Origin: Pseudoduganella buxea
GTDB lineage: Bacteria > Pseudomonadota > Gammaproteobacteria > Burkholderiales > Burkholderiaceae_D
Reading direction: 5' to 3'
DNA: 64,000 bases
NCBI RefSeq assembly: GCF_009720835.1
Contig: NZ_WNKZ01000003.1
Coordinates: forward strand, 94,052-158,051
Shown here: positions 20,016 through 32,889 of the stretch, one piece after another
How positions within the stretch are numbered: position 1 is the first letter of the stretch
Layout of the letters: each line of letters starts with the position of its first letter
Position numbers and translations under genes: made by a program
Notes under the pieces: generated by a model
What the model saw: only the letters and a program-made list of their open reading frames with translations
What the model was told of the DNA's origin: nothing
The model's database searches: none

Positions 20016-20780
20016 TTACTTGTGTGGCTTCTCGGCCGGTATCTTCAATCCCGTGGCCGACAGCGCCAGGCCGTTCTGGTAGCGCATGTCGATGTTCTCC
20101 ACGTTCTGCACCCTGCTGGCCAATTGCGGCCAGATGCTGACGAGGCGCTGCACCCTTTCCTTCAGGGTGGTGGGCGTCTGCTCGCGTCCCAGCGCCACGC
20201 TCATGCCGTTATCGAGCGTGACGGTCCACGCATAGCGGGAGGACAGGGCCAGGCTTTCCGGCACCAGCTGCGCGGGCGCGAACCACTTGCGCAATTCGCC
20301 GTAGCGCGTCAGCACTTCCTTCTCGCTGCCTTCCGGTCCTGAAAACTGCGGCAACGCATGGTCTTCTTCCGCCTCGGCCAGGTTGGCCGTAAAGACGTCG
20401 CCCTTGACCGACAGCAGCCGCCCGTCCTCGCCCCACGTGCCCAGCGCCTCGTGTTCTTCCACTTCCACGATCAATTGATCGGGCCACTCGCGCCGCACCG
20501 TGGCGCGACGTACCCAGGGTACCGCTTCGAACACCTGGCGCACGTTCTCCAGGTCGGAGGTGAAGAAGTTGCCGCTGATGCGACCCTGGGTGCCGTTCTT
20601 CAGGGTCAGGAGGTTCACGTGCCGCAGTTCGGCGCGGTCCATCGATTCAACGCGGATGGCCCGCAAATCGAATACAGGACGGTGCGCCAGCCACCACACG
20701 CCCGCGACGACGCAAGCACCCACCGCCACGGCGAGCAGGCCGTTGGCGGTTGCATTCAGGGCTTTCGCGTCATGCCACAT
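20016..20780 (-). CDS. ftsQ: cell division protein FtsQ
   Basis: The 254-residue bitopic inner-membrane protein links FtsB/FtsL to the divisome. It has one membrane helix at about 13-33 and a POTRA domain (about FDLRAIRVESMDRAEL, 37-105). The FtsQ beta domain follows (WPDQLIVEVEEHEALGTW and onward). The stop of ddlB lies 10 bases upstream. A 118-base low-complexity spacer rich in A and C on the coding strand separates it from ftsA. Confidence 0.93.
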   Translation of the reverse strand: MWHDAKALNATANGLLAVAVGACVVAGVWWLAHRPVFDLRAIRVESMDRAELRHVNLLTLKNGTQGRISGNFFTSDLENVRQVFEAVPWVRRATVRREWPDQLIVEVEEHEALGTWGEDGRLLSVKGDVFTANLAEAEEDHALPQFSGPEGSEKEVLTRYGELRKWFAPAQLVPESLALSSRYAWTVTLDNGMSVALGREQTPTTLKERVQRLVSIWPQLASRVQNVENIDMRYQNGLALSATGLKIPAEKPHK

Positions 20781-20790
20781 ACCCGTTTCC

Positions 20791-21749
<959 letters not shown>

Positions 21750-21753
<4 letters not shown>

Positions 21754-23153
21754 TGAGAGACCTTCTGGTAGCTTGTCAGTTTCGCGGGGACGGCGCTGAT
21801 CGCGCCCGCCCCCATGGTCAGCACGACGTCGCCGTCGCGCACCACGTTCATGATGGTTTCCGGCACGTCGGCGATGTTCTCCACGAACACCGGTTCGGTC
21901 TTTCCGCGCGCCCGGATCGCCCGCACCAGCGCGCGGCCGTCGGCGCCGACGATGGGCGCTTCACCGGCCGGGTAGACTTCCGTCAGCACCAGCACGTCCA
22001 CCGTCGACAGCACCTTGGCGAAGTCCTCGAACAGGTCGCGCGTGCGGCTGTAGCGGTGCGGCTGGAAGGCCAGTACGAGGCGGCGTCCCGGGTAGGCGGC
22101 GCGCGCGGCGGCCAAGGTCACTTCCGTTTCGACCGGGTGGTGGCCGAAGTCGTCGACCAGCGCGAACGTTCCGGTGTGGCCGTTGACGATGGCGACATCG
22201 CCATGGCGCGTGAAGCGGCGGCCGACGCCGGCGAAACCGGCCAGGCCGGCCTGCGTATCCTTGTCCTCGATGCCGATCTCGCGCGCAATGGCGATGGCCG
22301 AGCAGGCGTTCTGCACATTGTGCAGGCCGGGCTGGTTCAGCACAAAGTCCGTGTCCGGATAACCTTCCTGCAGCACGGTGAAGTGCATCTGCGTGCCGAC
22401 CGCGTGGGCATTGATGGCGCGCACTTCGGCTTCTTCCGAAAAGCCGTAGGTGGTGACGGGTTTCGTCACCTGGGGCAGGATGCTGCGCACGTGCGGATCG
22501 TCGATGCACAGCATGGCGCGGCCGTAGAACGGCAGCCGGTGCGTGAAGTGCACGAACGCCGCCTTCAGCTTCTCGAAGTCGTGCTCGTAGGTCTCCATGT
22601 GGTCGGCATCGATATTGGTGATGACTTCGATCATCGGCGCCAGGTTCAGGAACGAGGCATCCGATTCGTCGGCCTCGGCCACCAGGTATTCGCCCGAGCC
22701 CAGCCTGGCGTTGGCGCCGGCCGCCGTCAGGCGTCCGCCGATGACGAAGGTGGGATCGAGCCCGCCCTGGGCCAGCACGGAGGCCACCAGCGACGTCGTC
22801 GTCGTCTTGCCGTGGGTGCCGGCAATGGCGATGCCGCGCTTCAGGCGCATCAGTTCGCCCAGCATGACGGCGCGGGGCACGACGGGAATCTTGCGGGCGC
22901 GCGCGGCCAGCACTTCCGGATTGTCGGACTTGACGGCCGTGGACGTGACGACGGCATCGGCCTGTCCGATGTATTCGGCGGCGTGGCCCTGGTGCACCGT
23001 GGCGCCCATGGCGGCCAGGCGCTGCGTCACCGCATTGCTGCCCAGGTCCGAGCCGGACACGTTGTAGCCCAGGGTCACCAGCACTTCGGCGATGCCGCTC
23101 ATGCCGCTGCCGCCGATGCCGACGAAGTGAATGTTCTTGACTTTATGCTTCAT
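21750..23153 (-). CDS. murC: UDP-N-acetylmuramate-L-alanine ligase MurC
   Basis: MurC adds L-Ala to UDP-MurNAc, the first stem-peptide step. The 467-residue protein has the N-terminal [14 protein letters not shown], the Mur-ligase ATP loop G-T-H-G-K-T-T-T-T, and the DFGHHPVE motif of the C-terminal domain. It overlaps murG by 11 bases at its start and ddlB by four at its end, so it is part of one tightly packed transcript. Confidence 0.98.
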
Positions 23154-24246
23154 GACTGTTGTTCTTTTTCGATACCCGGTTCAATACATCGGCAATGGCG
23201 TCGTTGGCATCGCGCTTGCCTACCGCGCGCGCCGCCGCCGCCATGTTCTCGCAGGCGCTCCGGCCCAGGCTTTGCAGCAGCGCCGCCAGGCTTTGCGCGC
23301 TCAGTTCCGTTTGCGGCAGGTGGATTGCCGCATTCTGTTTCGCCATCCACTGCGCGTTGTCGCGCTGGTGGCTGGTGGTCGACGCCACCAGCGGCACCAG
23401 CACGCTGGCCACGCCCGCCGCCGTCAGTTCCGACACGGTAATCGCGCCGGCGCGGCAGATGACGACGTCCGCCTCCGCATAGGCGGCGGCCATGTCGTCG
23501 ATGAAGTCGACCACGTTGGCCGTCACGCCGGCACCCTGGTAGGCGGCCCGCAGCGCGTCGATATTCTTCTTGCCCGACTGGTGCGTCACCAGCGGACGCT
23601 CGCCGGCCGGCAGCAGGGCCAGTGCGGCCGGCAGCGCGTCGTTCAACGCCCTGGCACCCAGGCTGCCGCCGACGACGAGGATGCGCAACGGACCCGTGCG
23701 GCCGGCGAAGCGCTCGGGCGGCGCCGGCAGGTCGAGGATCTGCTGGCGCACCGGGTTGCCCGTGACGGTGGCCTTGCCGGCGGCGCTGCCGAAATCGGCC
23801 GGGAAGCCGAAGCAGACCTGCGATGCCAGCGGCGCCAGGGTCTTGTTCGACAGCAGCAGGGCCGCGTCGGCGTTGACCAGCACCAGCGGCACGCCGCGCA
23901 ATCTGGCCATCATGCCGCCCGGCACGGTGACGTAGCCGCCCATGCCGAGCACGACGTCGGGCTTGCGCCGGCCCAGGTAGCCGAAGCAGTCGGCAAAGGC
24001 CTTGACCATCTTGAAGGCTCCGGACACCGTATGCCCCAGGCCCTTGCCGCGCATGCCGCTGAAATGGATCACATCCATCGGCACGCCCTGCTTCGGCACC
24101 AGTTCCTGCTCCATGCCGTGGGAGGTGCCCAGCCACGTGACGGTCCAGCCGCGCGCGCGCATCGTGTGCGCGATGGCCAGGCCGGGGAAGATATGGCCGC
24201 CCGTGCCGGCCGCCATGATCATCAGGTGCTTGCCGGGGGCGCTCAT
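23143..24246 (-). CDS. murG: undecaprenyl-PP-MurNAc-pentapeptide GlcNAc transferase MurG
   Basis: MurG converts lipid I to lipid II on the cytoplasmic face of the membrane. The 367-residue GT-B enzyme has the membrane-side glycine loop G-T-G-G-H-I-F-P, the second loop G-G-Y-V-T-V-P, and the donor-site region [17 protein letters not shown] with GSLGA. It overlaps ftsW by four bases. Confidence 0.97.
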   Translation of the reverse strand: MSAPGKHLMIMAAGTGGHIFPGLAIAHTMRARGWTVTWLGTSHGMEQELVPKQGVPMDVIHFSGMRGKGLGHTVSGAFKMVKAFADCFGYLGRRKPDVVLGMGGYVTVPGGMMARLRGVPLVLVNADAALLLSNKTLAPLASQVCFGFPADFGSAAGKATVTGNPVRQQILDLPAPPERFAGRTGPLRILVVGGSLGARALNDALPAALALLPAGERPLVTHQSGKKNIDALRAAYQGAGVTANVVDFIDDMAAAYAEADVVICRAGAITVSELTAAGVASVLVPLVASTTSHQRDNAQWMAKQNAAIHLPQTELSAQSLAALLQSLGRSACENMAAAARAVGKRDANDAIADVLNRVSKKNNSHEA

Positions 24247-25448
24247 ACGCGGCCTCCCCGCATCAGCACGCGGTTTTCATAGTCGATGCGCAAGAGGATG
24301 GCCAGGCCCACGCAGTTGATGACGACGCCGGAGCCGCCATAGCTCATCAGGGGCAAGGTCAGGCCCTTGGTGGGCAAGAGGCCCAGGTTTACGCCCATAT
24401 TGATAAAGCACTGCACGCCGATCCAGATGCCGATGCCCTTGGCCACGAGGCCGGCGAAGGTCTGGTCGATGGCGATGGCCTGGCGGCCGATGTCGAAGGC
24501 GCGCTTGACGATCCAGTAGAACAGCGCGATGACGACCAGCACGCCCACCAGGCCCAGTTCCTCGCCGATGACGGCCAGCAGGAAGTCCGTGTGGGCTTCG
24601 GGCAGGTAGTGCAGCTTTTCCACGCTGCCGCCCAGGCCCACGCCGAACAGCTCCCCGCGGCCGAAGGCGATCAGGGAGTGGGTCAGCTGGTAGGCCTTGT
24701 TCAGCGCATTTTCTTCTTCCCACGGATTGAGGTAGGCAAAGAAGCGGTCGCGACGGAATTTCGACAGGGCGATGATGGTCACGAAGATCGTCACCAGCAT
24801 CGAAGCGATGCCGCCGAACCAGATGGCATTGACGCCGCCCAGGAACAGGATGCCCATGGCGATGCAGACGATGACGCCGAAGGCGCCCAGGTCGGGTTCG
24901 AGCAGCAGCAGCAGGCCCACAAAGCTGACGGCCAGCGCCATCGGCAGGAAGCCCTTGGTCAGCTTGTGCATGTATTCCTGCTTGCGCACCGTGTAATCGG
25001 CCGCGTACAGCACCATGATCAGCTTCATTACCTCGGACGGCTGGCCCAGGCCGAAAGGCAGCCAGCGGCGCCCGCCGTTGACGACGATGCCGATGCCGGG
25101 AATAAGCACCAGCACCAGCAGCACCAGCGTGGCGATGAACAGGTACGGCGACGCCGCCTGCAAGGTGGCGATGGGAATACGGAACGTAAACGCCGCGATC
25201 AGTGCCGCGATCAGGATGAAAGTGCCCTGGCGCTGCAGGAAATAGGTATTCGAGTAGGCCGAGAACTTGGGCGAATCGGGCAGCGCGATCGAGGCCGAAT
25301 ACACCATCACCATCCCCAGCAGCATCAAGAGGATGACGACCCACACGAGCGGCTGGTCGTATTCCATCATGCGCGACTGGCGCGCACGGATGTCGATCGG
25401 CGTGGTGGTGGCGTCGCCCAGGAATTTGAATGGGAGCTGGAAGGCCAT
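24243..25448 (-). CDS. ftsW: SEDS peptidoglycan glycosyltransferase FtsW
   Basis: FtsW polymerises lipid II at the septum with FtsI. The start at [11 protein letters not shown] (25448) gives 401 residues and overlaps the murD stop by one base; a longer frame is only murD in another frame. About ten membrane helices are visible. The SEDS hallmarks are [21 protein letters not shown], the catalytic-site region with EEENALN, and the C-terminal G-G-S-G. The N-terminal cytoplasmic part is about 35 residues. Confidence 0.96.
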   Translation of the reverse strand: MAFQLPFKFLGDATTTPIDIRARQSRMMEYDQPLVWVVILLMLLGMVMVYSASIALPDSPKFSAYSNTYFLQRQGTFILIAALIAAFTFRIPIATLQAASPYLFIATLVLLVLVLIPGIGIVVNGGRRWLPFGLGQPSEVMKLIMVLYAADYTVRKQEYMHKLTKGFLPMALAVSFVGLLLLLEPDLGAFGVIVCIAMGILFLGGVNAIWFGGIASMLVTIFVTIIALSKFRRDRFFAYLNPWEEENALNKAYQLTHSLIAFGRGELFGVGLGGSVEKLHYLPEAHTDFLLAVIGEELGLVGVLVVIALFYWIVKRAFDIGRQAIAIDQTFAGLVAKGIGIWIGVQCFINMGVNLGLLPTKGLTLPLMSYGGSGVVINCVGLAILLRIDYENRVLMRGGRV

Positions 25449-26947
25449 CAGAGCTCCTGTCCCGCGTCCAGCGCCAGTTCGCGCACGGTGTCGACGAACA
25501 CCTGCGCGCGGTGCGCATAGTTCTTGAACATGTCCAGGCTGGCGCATGCGGGCGACAGCAGTACCGCGTCGCCCGCGTGGGCCAGTGCGGCGGCACGCTT
25601 CGTTGCTTCTTCCAGGCTGGCGCAATCTTCCAGGCGCACATTGGTATCGGCCAGCGCGGCGCGGATGGCCGGCGCATCGCGGCCGATCAGCAGCACGGCG
25701 CGCACGTAGCGGGCTACGGGACCGGCCAGCGGATCGAACTGCTGGCCCTTGCCGTCGCCGCCGGCGATCAGCACGAGGCGCTGGTGCTCGCCGCCGAAAC
25801 TCTTGCCAAGCCCGTCGATGGCGGCCACGGTAGCGCCCACGTTGGTGCCCTTGCTGTCGTCATAGAATTCGACGCCTTCGATGGCTGCCACCAGCTCCAC
25901 GCGGTGCGGCTGGCCACGATAGTCGCGCAGGCCGTGCAGCAGCGGCGCGAACGGCAGGCCGATGGCACGGCACAGGGCAAGCGCGGCCAGCGCGTTCGAC
26001 GCATTATGGGTGCCGCGGATCTGCAGCGCGTCGGCCGGCATCAGCTTCTTGACAGCCCATTCAACTTCGGGCGCCGGCTCGTTCTTGCGGCGCTTCTTCG
26101 GTTCAGGCTCTCCCAGCGCTTCGCCCGTGGCCAGCCAGAAGATGCCCCGTTCGTTGACGAGACCGAAACTGCCCGGACCCGCCGGCGCATCCGTGCCGAA
26201 GGTGACGTTCTCGCCCGCGGGGTCCTGCATGCGCAGGGTGACCGCATCATTGCGGTTCAGCACGCGCACCGTGCCGGCACCGAAGATGCGGGCCTTGTCG
26301 CCGGCATAGGCATCCATCGTGCCGTGCCAGTCCAGGTGATCCTGCGTCACGTTCAATACCGTGGCCGCATCGGCCTGCAGGCTGTACGTCGTGTGCAGCT
26401 GGAAGCTGGACAGCTCGAGCACCCATGCCTGCGGCAAGGTGTCGCTTTCCATCGCACCGCGCAGCACGTCCAGCGCGGCCGGGCTGATATTGCCGGCCAC
26501 GCAGGTCGAAAGGCCGGTGCGCTCGCACAGCTGGCCCGTCAGGGTGGTGACGGTGGTCTTGCCGTTGGTGCCCGTGATGGCGATGACCTTCGGCGCATAG
26601 GCCCGGTCCTGCTTCAGCCAGGCCAGGGCCTGGGCAAAGATTTCGATCTCGCCCCAGACGGGAATATTCTTTTCCAGCGCGGCCGGCATGATGTCGGCCA
26701 GTTCGCGGTTCGGCGCCAGGCCGGGGCTGACGGCGACGAAATCGACGCCATCGAGCAGTGCGGCATTGAACGATCCGGACACGAACTGGGTGCCCGGCAG
26801 TGTTTCGCGCAGCACGGGCAGGCGCTCGGGCACGGGACGCGTGTCGGCCACGCGCAGCAGCGCGCCGCAGCGGGCCAGCCACTGCGCCATCGCCAGGCCG
26901 GATTCTCCCAGGCCCAGTACCAGTGCGATTTTGCCGTTGTAGATCAT
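25448..26947 (-). CDS. murD: UDP-MurNAc-L-Ala-D-Glu ligase MurD
   Basis: MurD adds D-Glu to UDP-MurNAc-L-Ala. The 499-residue protein has the nucleotide-fold start [20 protein letters not shown], the ATP loop G-T-N-G-K-T-T-V-T, and the C-terminal D-D-S-K-G-T-N. It is longer than E. coli MurD (about 438). Part of the excess is a charged insert ([20 protein letters not shown]) near residues 280-300. The start is 26 bases after mraY. Confidence 0.97.
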   Translation of the reverse strand: MIYNGKIALVLGLGESGLAMAQWLARCGALLRVADTRPVPERLPVLRETLPGTQFVSGSFNAALLDGVDFVAVSPGLAPNRELADIMPAALEKNIPVWGEIEIFAQALAWLKQDRAYAPKVIAITGTNGKTTVTTLTGQLCERTGLSTCVAGNISPAALDVLRGAMESDTLPQAWVLELSSFQLHTTYSLQADAATVLNVTQDHLDWHGTMDAYAGDKARIFGAGTVRVLNRNDAVTLRMQDPAGENVTFGTDAPAGPGSFGLVNERGIFWLATGEALGEPEPKKRRKNEPAPEVEWAVKKLMPADALQIRGTHNASNALAALALCRAIGLPFAPLLHGLRDYRGQPHRVELVAAIEGVEFYDDSKGTNVGATVAAIDGLGKSFGGEHQRLVLIAGGDGKGQQFDPLAGPVARYVRAVLLIGRDAPAIRAALADTNVRLEDCASLEEATKRAAALAHAGDAVLLSPACASLDMFKNYAHRAQVFVDTVRELALDAGQEL

Positions 26948-26973
26948 GTTCCGCTATTCCAGTTCGATACGGT

Positions 26974-28143
26974 TCAACGCAGTTTCAAGGTCGACAGGCC
27001 AAGCAGCACCAGCATCATCGTGATGATCCAGAAGCGCACGACGACCTGGGTTTCCTTCCAGCCCTTCTGTTCGAAGTGGTGGTGCAGGGGTGCCATCAGG
27101 AACACGCGGCGGCCCACGCCGTAGCGCTTCTTCGTGTACTTGAACCAGCCCACCTGGATAATGACTGACACCGTTTCGGCGACAAAGATCCCGCCCATGA
27201 TGAACAGGACGATTTCCTGGCGCACGACGACGGCGATGGTGCCCAGCGCGCCGCCCAGCGCCAGCGCGCCGACGTCGCCCATGAACACTTGCGCGGGGTG
27301 CGTGTTGTACCAGAGGAAGGCCAGGCCGGCACCGGCCATCGCGCCGACAAAGATGATCAATTCACCGGCACCGGGAATGTGCGGGATGAACAGGTATTTC
27401 GAGTACGTTGCGCTGCCGGTCAGGTAGGCGAACAGGCCCAGGCCGGAACCGACCATCACGGTGGGCATGATGGCCAGGCCATCGAGGCCGTCGGTGAAAT
27501 TGACGGCGTTGGACGTGCCGACGATGACGCAGTAGGTCAGCGCGATGAAGCCCCACACGCCCAGCGGGTAGCTGATGGTCTTGAAGAACGGGACGATCAG
27601 GTCGGCCTTCGGCGGCAGGTCCATCGAGAAGCCGGACTGCACCCAGGCGAAGAACAGGCGGAACACTTCGGCCGGCGTCGGCGCCGATACGGAGAAGGCC
27701 AGGTACAGCGCGGCGGCCACGCCCACCAGCGACTGCCAGAAGTATTTTTCGGCCGAACGCATGCCTTCCGGGTCCTGGCGCACCACCTTGCGGTAATCGT
27801 CGACCCAGCCGACGATGCCGAAGCCGATCGTGACCACCATCACGGGCCAGATCAGGCGGTTCGACCAGTCGCACCACAGCAGGGTGGAAATGCCGATGGC
27901 GATCAGGAGCAGCACGCCGCCCATGGTGGGGGTGCCGTGTTTTTTCAGGTGCGTCTGCGGACCGTCCGTGCGCACGGCCTGGCCGTACTTCATCAAGGTC
28001 AGCTTGCGGATGACGGCGGGACCGGCCAACAGGCCGATCAGGAGCGCCGTGATCGTCGCGAAGACGGCCCGGAAGGTGATGAAGTTAAAGACGCGGAAGG
28101 CGCCGATATCGTCCTGCAGGTACTGTGCGAGCCAGAGCAGCAT
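26974..28143 (-). CDS. mraY: phospho-MurNAc-pentapeptide translocase MraY
   Basis: MraY forms lipid I on undecaprenyl phosphate in the inner membrane. The 389-residue, ten-helix protein has the signatures PTMGG near residue 72, F-T-D-G-L-D-G-L-A, the metal/active-site aspartates, and the C-terminal H-H-H-F-E-Q-K-G-W with ETQVVVRFW. Two bases separate it from murF. Confidence 0.98.
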   Translation of the reverse strand: MLLWLAQYLQDDIGAFRVFNFITFRAVFATITALLIGLLAGPAVIRKLTLMKYGQAVRTDGPQTHLKKHGTPTMGGVLLLIAIGISTLLWCDWSNRLIWPVMVVTIGFGIVGWVDDYRKVVRQDPEGMRSAEKYFWQSLVGVAAALYLAFSVSAPTPAEVFRLFFAWVQSGFSMDLPPKADLIVPFFKTISYPLGVWGFIALTYCVIVGTSNAVNFTDGLDGLAIMPTVMVGSGLGLFAYLTGSATYSKYLFIPHIPGAGELIIFVGAMAGAGLAFLWYNTHPAQVFMGDVGALALGGALGTIAVVVRQEIVLFIMGGIFVAETVSVIIQVGWFKYTKKRYGVGRRVFLMAPLHHHFEQKGWKETQVVVRFWIITMMLVLLGLSTLKLR

Positions 28144-28145
28144 GA

Positions 28146-29546
28146 TTAGTGTTTGTCCTTGTTATCTTGTTGCGAACCAATCAAATGCTGCACGACCCGT
28201 TCCATCTTCATGAAGCGGGAGCCCTTGATCAATACGGTGGTGCTTGGGGTGACGGCAGCCGTCACGGCGGCCAGCAGCGCGTCGAACTGCTCGAAGTGCC
28301 GAATCCGGCCAGCACCTTGGGCCTGCATGTGCAGGGCCAGCTCGCCCGTGACGAACACCTGTTCGATGCCCCGGCTTGCCGCGTAGGCGGCAATCTCTTC
28401 GTGGAACTCGCGTCCCTGCGTGCCCACTTCGCCCATGTCGCCCAGCACCAGCACGCGCGGCGCCGGCGCGCTGGCCAGCACGTCGATGGCGGCGCGCACG
28501 GAATCGGGATTGGCGTTGTAGGTGTCGTCGACGACGACGGCGCCGTTGGCGGCCTGCTTGCGCTGCAGCCGGCCGCTGACGGGGGCGAAAGTATCCAGCC
28601 CTGCCTTGATATGTTCCAAGGCGATGCCGGCCGCAAAGGTGCAGGCAATCGCCGCCAGGGCGTTGCGCACATTGTGCTCGCCGGCGGCCTGCAAACCGAC
28701 GTAGAACTGCGCCGGCTCGCCTTCCGTGCGGATCGTCACGAACATCTGGTTGCCGAAGGCGTCCGCGCGGAAGGTGCAGCTCACGTCCGCTTCCCTGGTC
28801 AGGCCGAAGGTCAGCACCTTGCGTCCGGCCGCCAGCTCCTGCCAGATCGGCGTGAATTCGTCACCCGCCGGGAACACGGCCACGCCGTCGGCCGGCAGGG
28901 CCGCCAGCACGCTGCCGTTCTCGCGCGCCACCGCTTCGACGGTGTGCATGAATTCCTGGTGTTCGCGCTGGGCGTTGTTGACCATGCCGATGGTCGGCGC
29001 GGCAATGGCCGCCAGCCGGCCGATCTCGCCCGGATGGTTCATGCCAAGTTCCACCACGGCGGCGCGGTGCGCGTCCGTCAGCCGGAACAAGGTGAGCGGC
29101 ACGCCGATTTCGTTATTCAGGTTGCCGCGCGTGGCCAGACGGGCGTCTTCGCCGTGGGCGGCGGCCAGGATGGCGGCGATCATTTCCTTTACCGTCGTCT
29201 TGCCGTTGCTGCCGGTGACGCCGATCACGGGCAGCTCGAAGCGGCGGCGCCAGGAGTTGGCGATCCGGCCCAGGGCGACGAGTGTATCGGCAACGACGAT
29301 GGCAGGCGTCGTGAATCCTTCTGGAATGGTCTCGACGACGACGGCGGCCACGCCCTGCTGCGCCACCTGGGGCAGGAAGGCGTGGGCGTCGAAGGTCTCG
29401 CCGCGCAGCGCGACGAACAGCGCGCCGGCGGAGACGGTGCGGCTGTCGGTGGAGACGCCGTCGAAAGCGATGTCAGCCGCGCTGCCGCCACCCGTGAAGG
29501 TGGCTCCCGGCAGCGCGTCCAGGATGTCGGCGATGGTGGCGCGCAT
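28146..29546 (-). CDS. murF: UDP-MurNAc-tripeptide-D-Ala-D-Ala ligase MurF
   Basis: MurF adds the D-Ala-D-Ala made by Ddl. The 466-residue protein has the Mur ATP loop G-S-N-G-K-T-T-V-K near residue 115, the [14 protein letters not shown] segment, and the substrate-binding [10 protein letters not shown]. The stop of murE overlaps its start by one base. Confidence 0.97.
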   Translation of the reverse strand: MRATIADILDALPGATFTGGGSAADIAFDGVSTDSRTVSAGALFVALRGETFDAHAFLPQVAQQGVAAVVVETIPEGFTTPAIVVADTLVALGRIANSWRRRFELPVIGVTGSNGKTTVKEMIAAILAAAHGEDARLATRGNLNNEIGVPLTLFRLTDAHRAAVVELGMNHPGEIGRLAAIAAPTIGMVNNAQREHQEFMHTVEAVARENGSVLAALPADGVAVFPAGDEFTPIWQELAAGRKVLTFGLTREADVSCTFRADAFGNQMFVTIRTEGEPAQFYVGLQAAGEHNVRNALAAIACTFAAGIALEHIKAGLDTFAPVSGRLQRKQAANGAVVVDDTYNANPDSVRAAIDVLASAPAPRVLVLGDMGEVGTQGREFHEEIAAYAASRGIEQVFVTGELALHMQAQGAGRIRHFEQFDALLAAVTAAVTPSTTVLIKGSRFMKMERVVQHLIGSQQDNKDKH

Positions 29547-31084
29547 CAGTTCGGCCTCATCATCGTCAGGCGTGCGGACAGCGCCAGCTGGGCGTGCTCA
29601 AAATCCGAGAACGGCAGCTTCTTGCCCTTGATCTCCTGGTACGGTTCGTGGCCCTTGCCGGCCACCAGGATGACGTCCTGCTTGCCGGCATGCTTGATGG
29701 CCGACAGGATGGCGGCGGCCCGGTCCTCGATAGCCTGCACCGAGGCAGGCAGCGCGCGGTCCATGCCGGCGACGATCTGTTCGATGATGCTGTTCGGCTC
29801 TTCGCTGCGGGGATTGTCGCTGGTGACGAGCACGTGGTCCGCCGCCTGGGCGATGCGGCCCATCTGCGGGCGCTTGCCCGGATCGCGGTCGCCGCCGCAG
29901 CCGAACACGCACCACAGCTGGCCATTGCGCTCCTGCGCGACGCCGCGCAAGGCTTCGACGGTCTTTTCCAGCGCATCGGGCGTGTGGGCATAGTCGACCA
30001 CCACCATCGGCACGTCCGCGCCGCCGACCAGCTGCATGCGGCCCGGCGCGGGATTCAGGGCTTCCACCGCTTCCACCGCCGCGCGCAGGGTCAGTCCCTT
30101 GGCCAGCAGCGCGCCCAGTACGCCCAGCGCGTTGCTGACATTGAAGGAACCCACCAGCCGCGTCTTCACCGTGGCGCTGCCCTGGGGGGACTCGACGTGG
30201 AATTCGGTGCCGGCGCTGCGGGTGCGCACGGCGCCGGCGCGCAGCAGGCTGGCGCCGGCGATGTCCGGCTGTGTGACCGCGTCCTTCAGGGTATAGCCGA
30301 TGACGGCGGCCTTGCCTTGCCCCGCCACGTGCGCCGCCAGGCGCTGGCCGGCCGGGTCGTCCAGGTTGATGACGGCTGTCTTCAAGCCGGGCCAGTCGAA
30401 CAGGCGGCGCTTGGCGGCCTCGTAGTCTTCCATGGTGCCGTGGAAGTCCAGGTGGTCGCGCGTCAGGTTGGTAAACAGCGCCACGTCGAAATGCATGCCG
30501 TCCACGCGGCCCTGTTCCAGGCCGATCGACGACACTTCGATGGCCAGCGCCGCGGCACCCGCGTCGCGGCATTCGGCAAGCGTGCGGGCCAGCAGCACCT
30601 GGTCCGGCGTCGTGTAGCCGGTGGCGTCGAAGCGGGGCTCGCTGCGGCCCTGGAACAGCGCCACGCCCAGCGTACCGACGACGGCGGCCGTGTCGCCGCC
30701 GCGTGCCAGGGCGCTGCCCAGCCACACGGCGCTGGACGTCTTGCCGTTGGTACCCGTCACGCCGACGGTAAACATGGCGGCATCCGGTTCATCGTAGAAG
30801 GCGTGGGCAATAGGGCCGGCCAGGCGTTTCAGCTCGGGCACGGGCAAGGCGGCCACGGACCACGCCGGATTCCAGTCGAAGCCGGCCGGGTCGTAGACGA
30901 CGGCGGCCGCGCCCTGGGCGATGGCTGCCGGGATGAAATTGCGGCCGTCTGCGGCACCGGTGCCGGCATACGCGAAGAAGACGTCGCCCGCCTTGATGCG
31001 GCGCGAGTCGGAGGCCAGTTGCCCGTGGGGGGCGGCCTGCCTGATCCAGTTCTTGATATCGTTTTTATTAGTCATGTGGCTCAT
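29546..31084 (-). CDS. murE: UDP-MurNAc-L-Ala-D-Glu meso-diaminopimelate ligase MurE
   Basis: MurE adds the third stem-peptide residue. The 512-residue protein has the ATP loop G-T-N-G-K-T-S-S-A and the D-N-P-R motif (VTSDNPRSEEP) that marks meso-diaminopimelate enzymes, as expected for a Gram-negative. It overlaps the ftsI stop by one base at its start. Near the start an A+T-rich run encodes MTNKNDIKNWIR; the annotated M at residue 1 and the M at residue 4 are both possible starts. Confidence 0.97.
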   Translation of the reverse strand: MSHMTNKNDIKNWIRQAAPHGQLASDSRRIKAGDVFFAYAGTGAADGRNFIPAAIAQGAAAVVYDPAGFDWNPAWSVAALPVPELKRLAGPIAHAFYDEPDAAMFTVGVTGTNGKTSSAVWLGSALARGGDTAAVVGTLGVALFQGRSEPRFDATGYTTPDQVLLARTLAECRDAGAAALAIEVSSIGLEQGRVDGMHFDVALFTNLTRDHLDFHGTMEDYEAAKRRLFDWPGLKTAVINLDDPAGQRLAAHVAGQGKAAVIGYTLKDAVTQPDIAGASLLRAGAVRTRSAGTEFHVESPQGSATVKTRLVGSFNVSNALGVLGALLAKGLTLRAAVEAVEALNPAPGRMQLVGGADVPMVVVDYAHTPDALEKTVEALRGVAQERNGQLWCVFGCGGDRDPGKRPQMGRIAQAADHVLVTSDNPRSEEPNSIIEQIVAGMDRALPASVQAIEDRAAAILSAIKHAGKQDVILVAGKGHEPYQEIKGKKLPFSDFEHAQLALSARLTMMRPN

Positions 31085-32889
31085 TACATGGCCTCCGATC
31101 CGGTGTCGGCCGGCGCGACGATTTCCGTCACGGTGGAATCGGGAGGCACGTTCGAGGCGCGCAGCGCGTTCTCTGCGACCTTGGCGAAAGTCGGTGCGGC
31201 GACCTGGCCGCCGAAGTGGCCGCCCTGGGTCGGCTCGTCGATCATGACGGCGATGACGAAGCGCGGCGCCGACAACGGCACGATGCCGACGAAGGTACCG
31301 ATGTATTTGCGCGGCATGGCGTAGCGGCCGTTCTCCACCTTGTAGGCGGTGCCCGTCTTGCCGCCCACGCGGTAGCCCGGGATGCGGGCCTGCTTGGCGG
31401 TGCCGTCCTTGCCGGAGACGACCATCTCCAGCATCTCGCGCATCTCGCGCGCCGTCTTCGGCTTGATGATGGGCTGGCCGGCCGGCAGCGCGGTGCTCTT
31501 CTGGAACGTCAACGGAATGGTGTCGCCGTCGCGGGCGAACATCAGGTACGAGCGGGCCAGCTGGATCAGCGACACGGAAATGCCGTTACCGTAGCTCATG
31601 GTGGCCTGTTCCACGGGGCGCCACGATTTATACGGGCGCACGCGGCCGGCCACGGCGCCGGGGAAGCCCCACTTGGGCTGCTGGCCGAAGCCGACCTTGG
31701 TAAACATCTCCCACATGTCCTGGGCCGGCATCGACAGGGCGATCTTGGACGTGCCGATATTGGACGACATCTCGACGATCTGCTGCACCGTGATGACGCC
31801 GTGCGCCTTCGTGTCGGTGATGGTGCGGTCGAGGATCTGCAGGCGGCCGTTGCCCGTCTCGATGGCGGTGTGCGGGCTGACCTTGCCCTTGTCCAGCGCC
31901 AGCGCCACCGTGATGGGTTTCAGCGTGGAGCCGGGCTCGAAGGAGTCCGTCATGACGCGGTTGCGCAGCTGGGCGCCAGTCAGCGCGCGGCGGTCGTTCG
32001 GGTCGTAGCTGGGGTAGTTGGCCAGGGCCAGCACTTCGCCCGTATGCACGTCCAATACGACGGCGGCGCCGGCCTTGGCCTTGAATTTTTCCACCGCGCC
32101 TTTGAGCTGGGTAAAGGCGATGTACTGGATTTTCGAGTCGACCGACAGCACCAGGTCCTTGCCGTCGTGCGGCTCGTGCTTGGCGCCGATATCCTCGACG
32201 ATGTGGCCCAGACGGTCCTTGATGACGCGGCGCGAACCGGTCTGGCCCACGAGGTTCTTCTGCTGCGCCAGCTCCATCGATTCCTGGCCGACGTCTTCCA
32301 CGTTGGTGAAGCCCACCACGTGCGTCATCACTTCGCCCTGGGGGTAGAAGCGCTTGTATTCCTTGCGCGTATCGATGCCGTCGATCTTCAGCTTGGCGAT
32401 CTGGTCGGCCACGTCCTGCTCGACCTGGCGTTTCAGGTAGACGAAATTGCGGTCCGAGTCCAGCTTCTTGCGCAGCTCGGCCTCGCTCATGTCCAGCAGG
32501 CGCGCCAGCTCGCGCAGTTTTTCCGGCGGGGCTTGCAGCACGTCGTCCGGGATGGCCCAGATGGCCTTGACGGGAATCGACGAGGCCAGCACCTGGCCGT
32601 TGCGGTCCGTGATCTTGCCGCGCGTGGCTGGCAATTCGATGGTGCGGGCGTAGCGGATCTCGCCCTGCTTCTGGAGGAACTGCGTGCTCAGGCCCTGCAG
32701 CCACAGTGCGCGCCCGGCCAGCGCCGCGAAGGCGGCGAACAGCACGAACAGCACGACGCGCGAACGCCACGTGGGCAGGCGCACGGCCAGCACGGGACTC
32801 TTCGAGAACGACACGCCCTTCGACGCGGCCACTCTCGACCCGGCGTTCATTGATGTACGGCTGCTGGCACGACTGGTGGCACGATTCAT
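31084..32889 (-). CDS. ftsI: septal peptidoglycan transpeptidase FtsI (PBP3)
   Basis: FtsI is the class B penicillin-binding protein that cross-links septal peptidoglycan with FtsW. The 601-residue protein has a basic cytoplasmic tail, one membrane helix (about 44-60), and a pedestal domain. The transpeptidase domain carries S321-T-L-K324, the S-S-N triad (375-377) and K-T-G (511-513). It overlaps ftsL by four bases. The Ser/Arg/Ala-rich tail of about 40 residues is longer than in E. coli. Confidence 0.98.
   Translation of the reverse strand: MNRATSRASSRTSMNAGSRVAASKGVSFSKSPVLAVRLPTWRSRVVLFVLFAAFAALAGRALWLQGLSTQFLQKQGEIRYARTIELPATRGKITDRNGQVLASSIPVKAIWAIPDDVLQAPPEKLRELARLLDMSEAELRKKLDSDRNFVYLKRQVEQDVADQIAKLKIDGIDTRKEYKRFYPQGEVMTHVVGFTNVEDVGQESMELAQQKNLVGQTGSRRVIKDRLGHIVEDIGAKHEPHDGKDLVLSVDSKIQYIAFTQLKGAVEKFKAKAGAAVVLDVHTGEVLALANYPSYDPNDRRALTGAQLRNRVMTDSFEPGSTLKPITVALALDKGKVSPHTAIETGNGRLQILDRTITDTKAHGVITVQQIVEMSSNIGTSKIALSMPAQDMWEMFTKVGFGQQPKWGFPGAVAGRVRPYKSWRPVEQATMSYGNGISVSLIQLARSYLMFARDGDTIPLTFQKSTALPAGQPIIKPKTAREMREMLEMVVSGKDGTAKQARIPGYRVGGKTGTAYKVENGRYAMPRKYIGTFVGIVPLSAPRFVIAVMIDEPTQGGHFGGQVAAPTFAKVAENALRASNVPPDSTVTEIVAPADTGSEAM

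Noticed and set aside
28149..31324. Two long plus-strand open frames
   Set aside because: They are antisense to murF and murE, and their composition is that of mirrored high-G+C codons.
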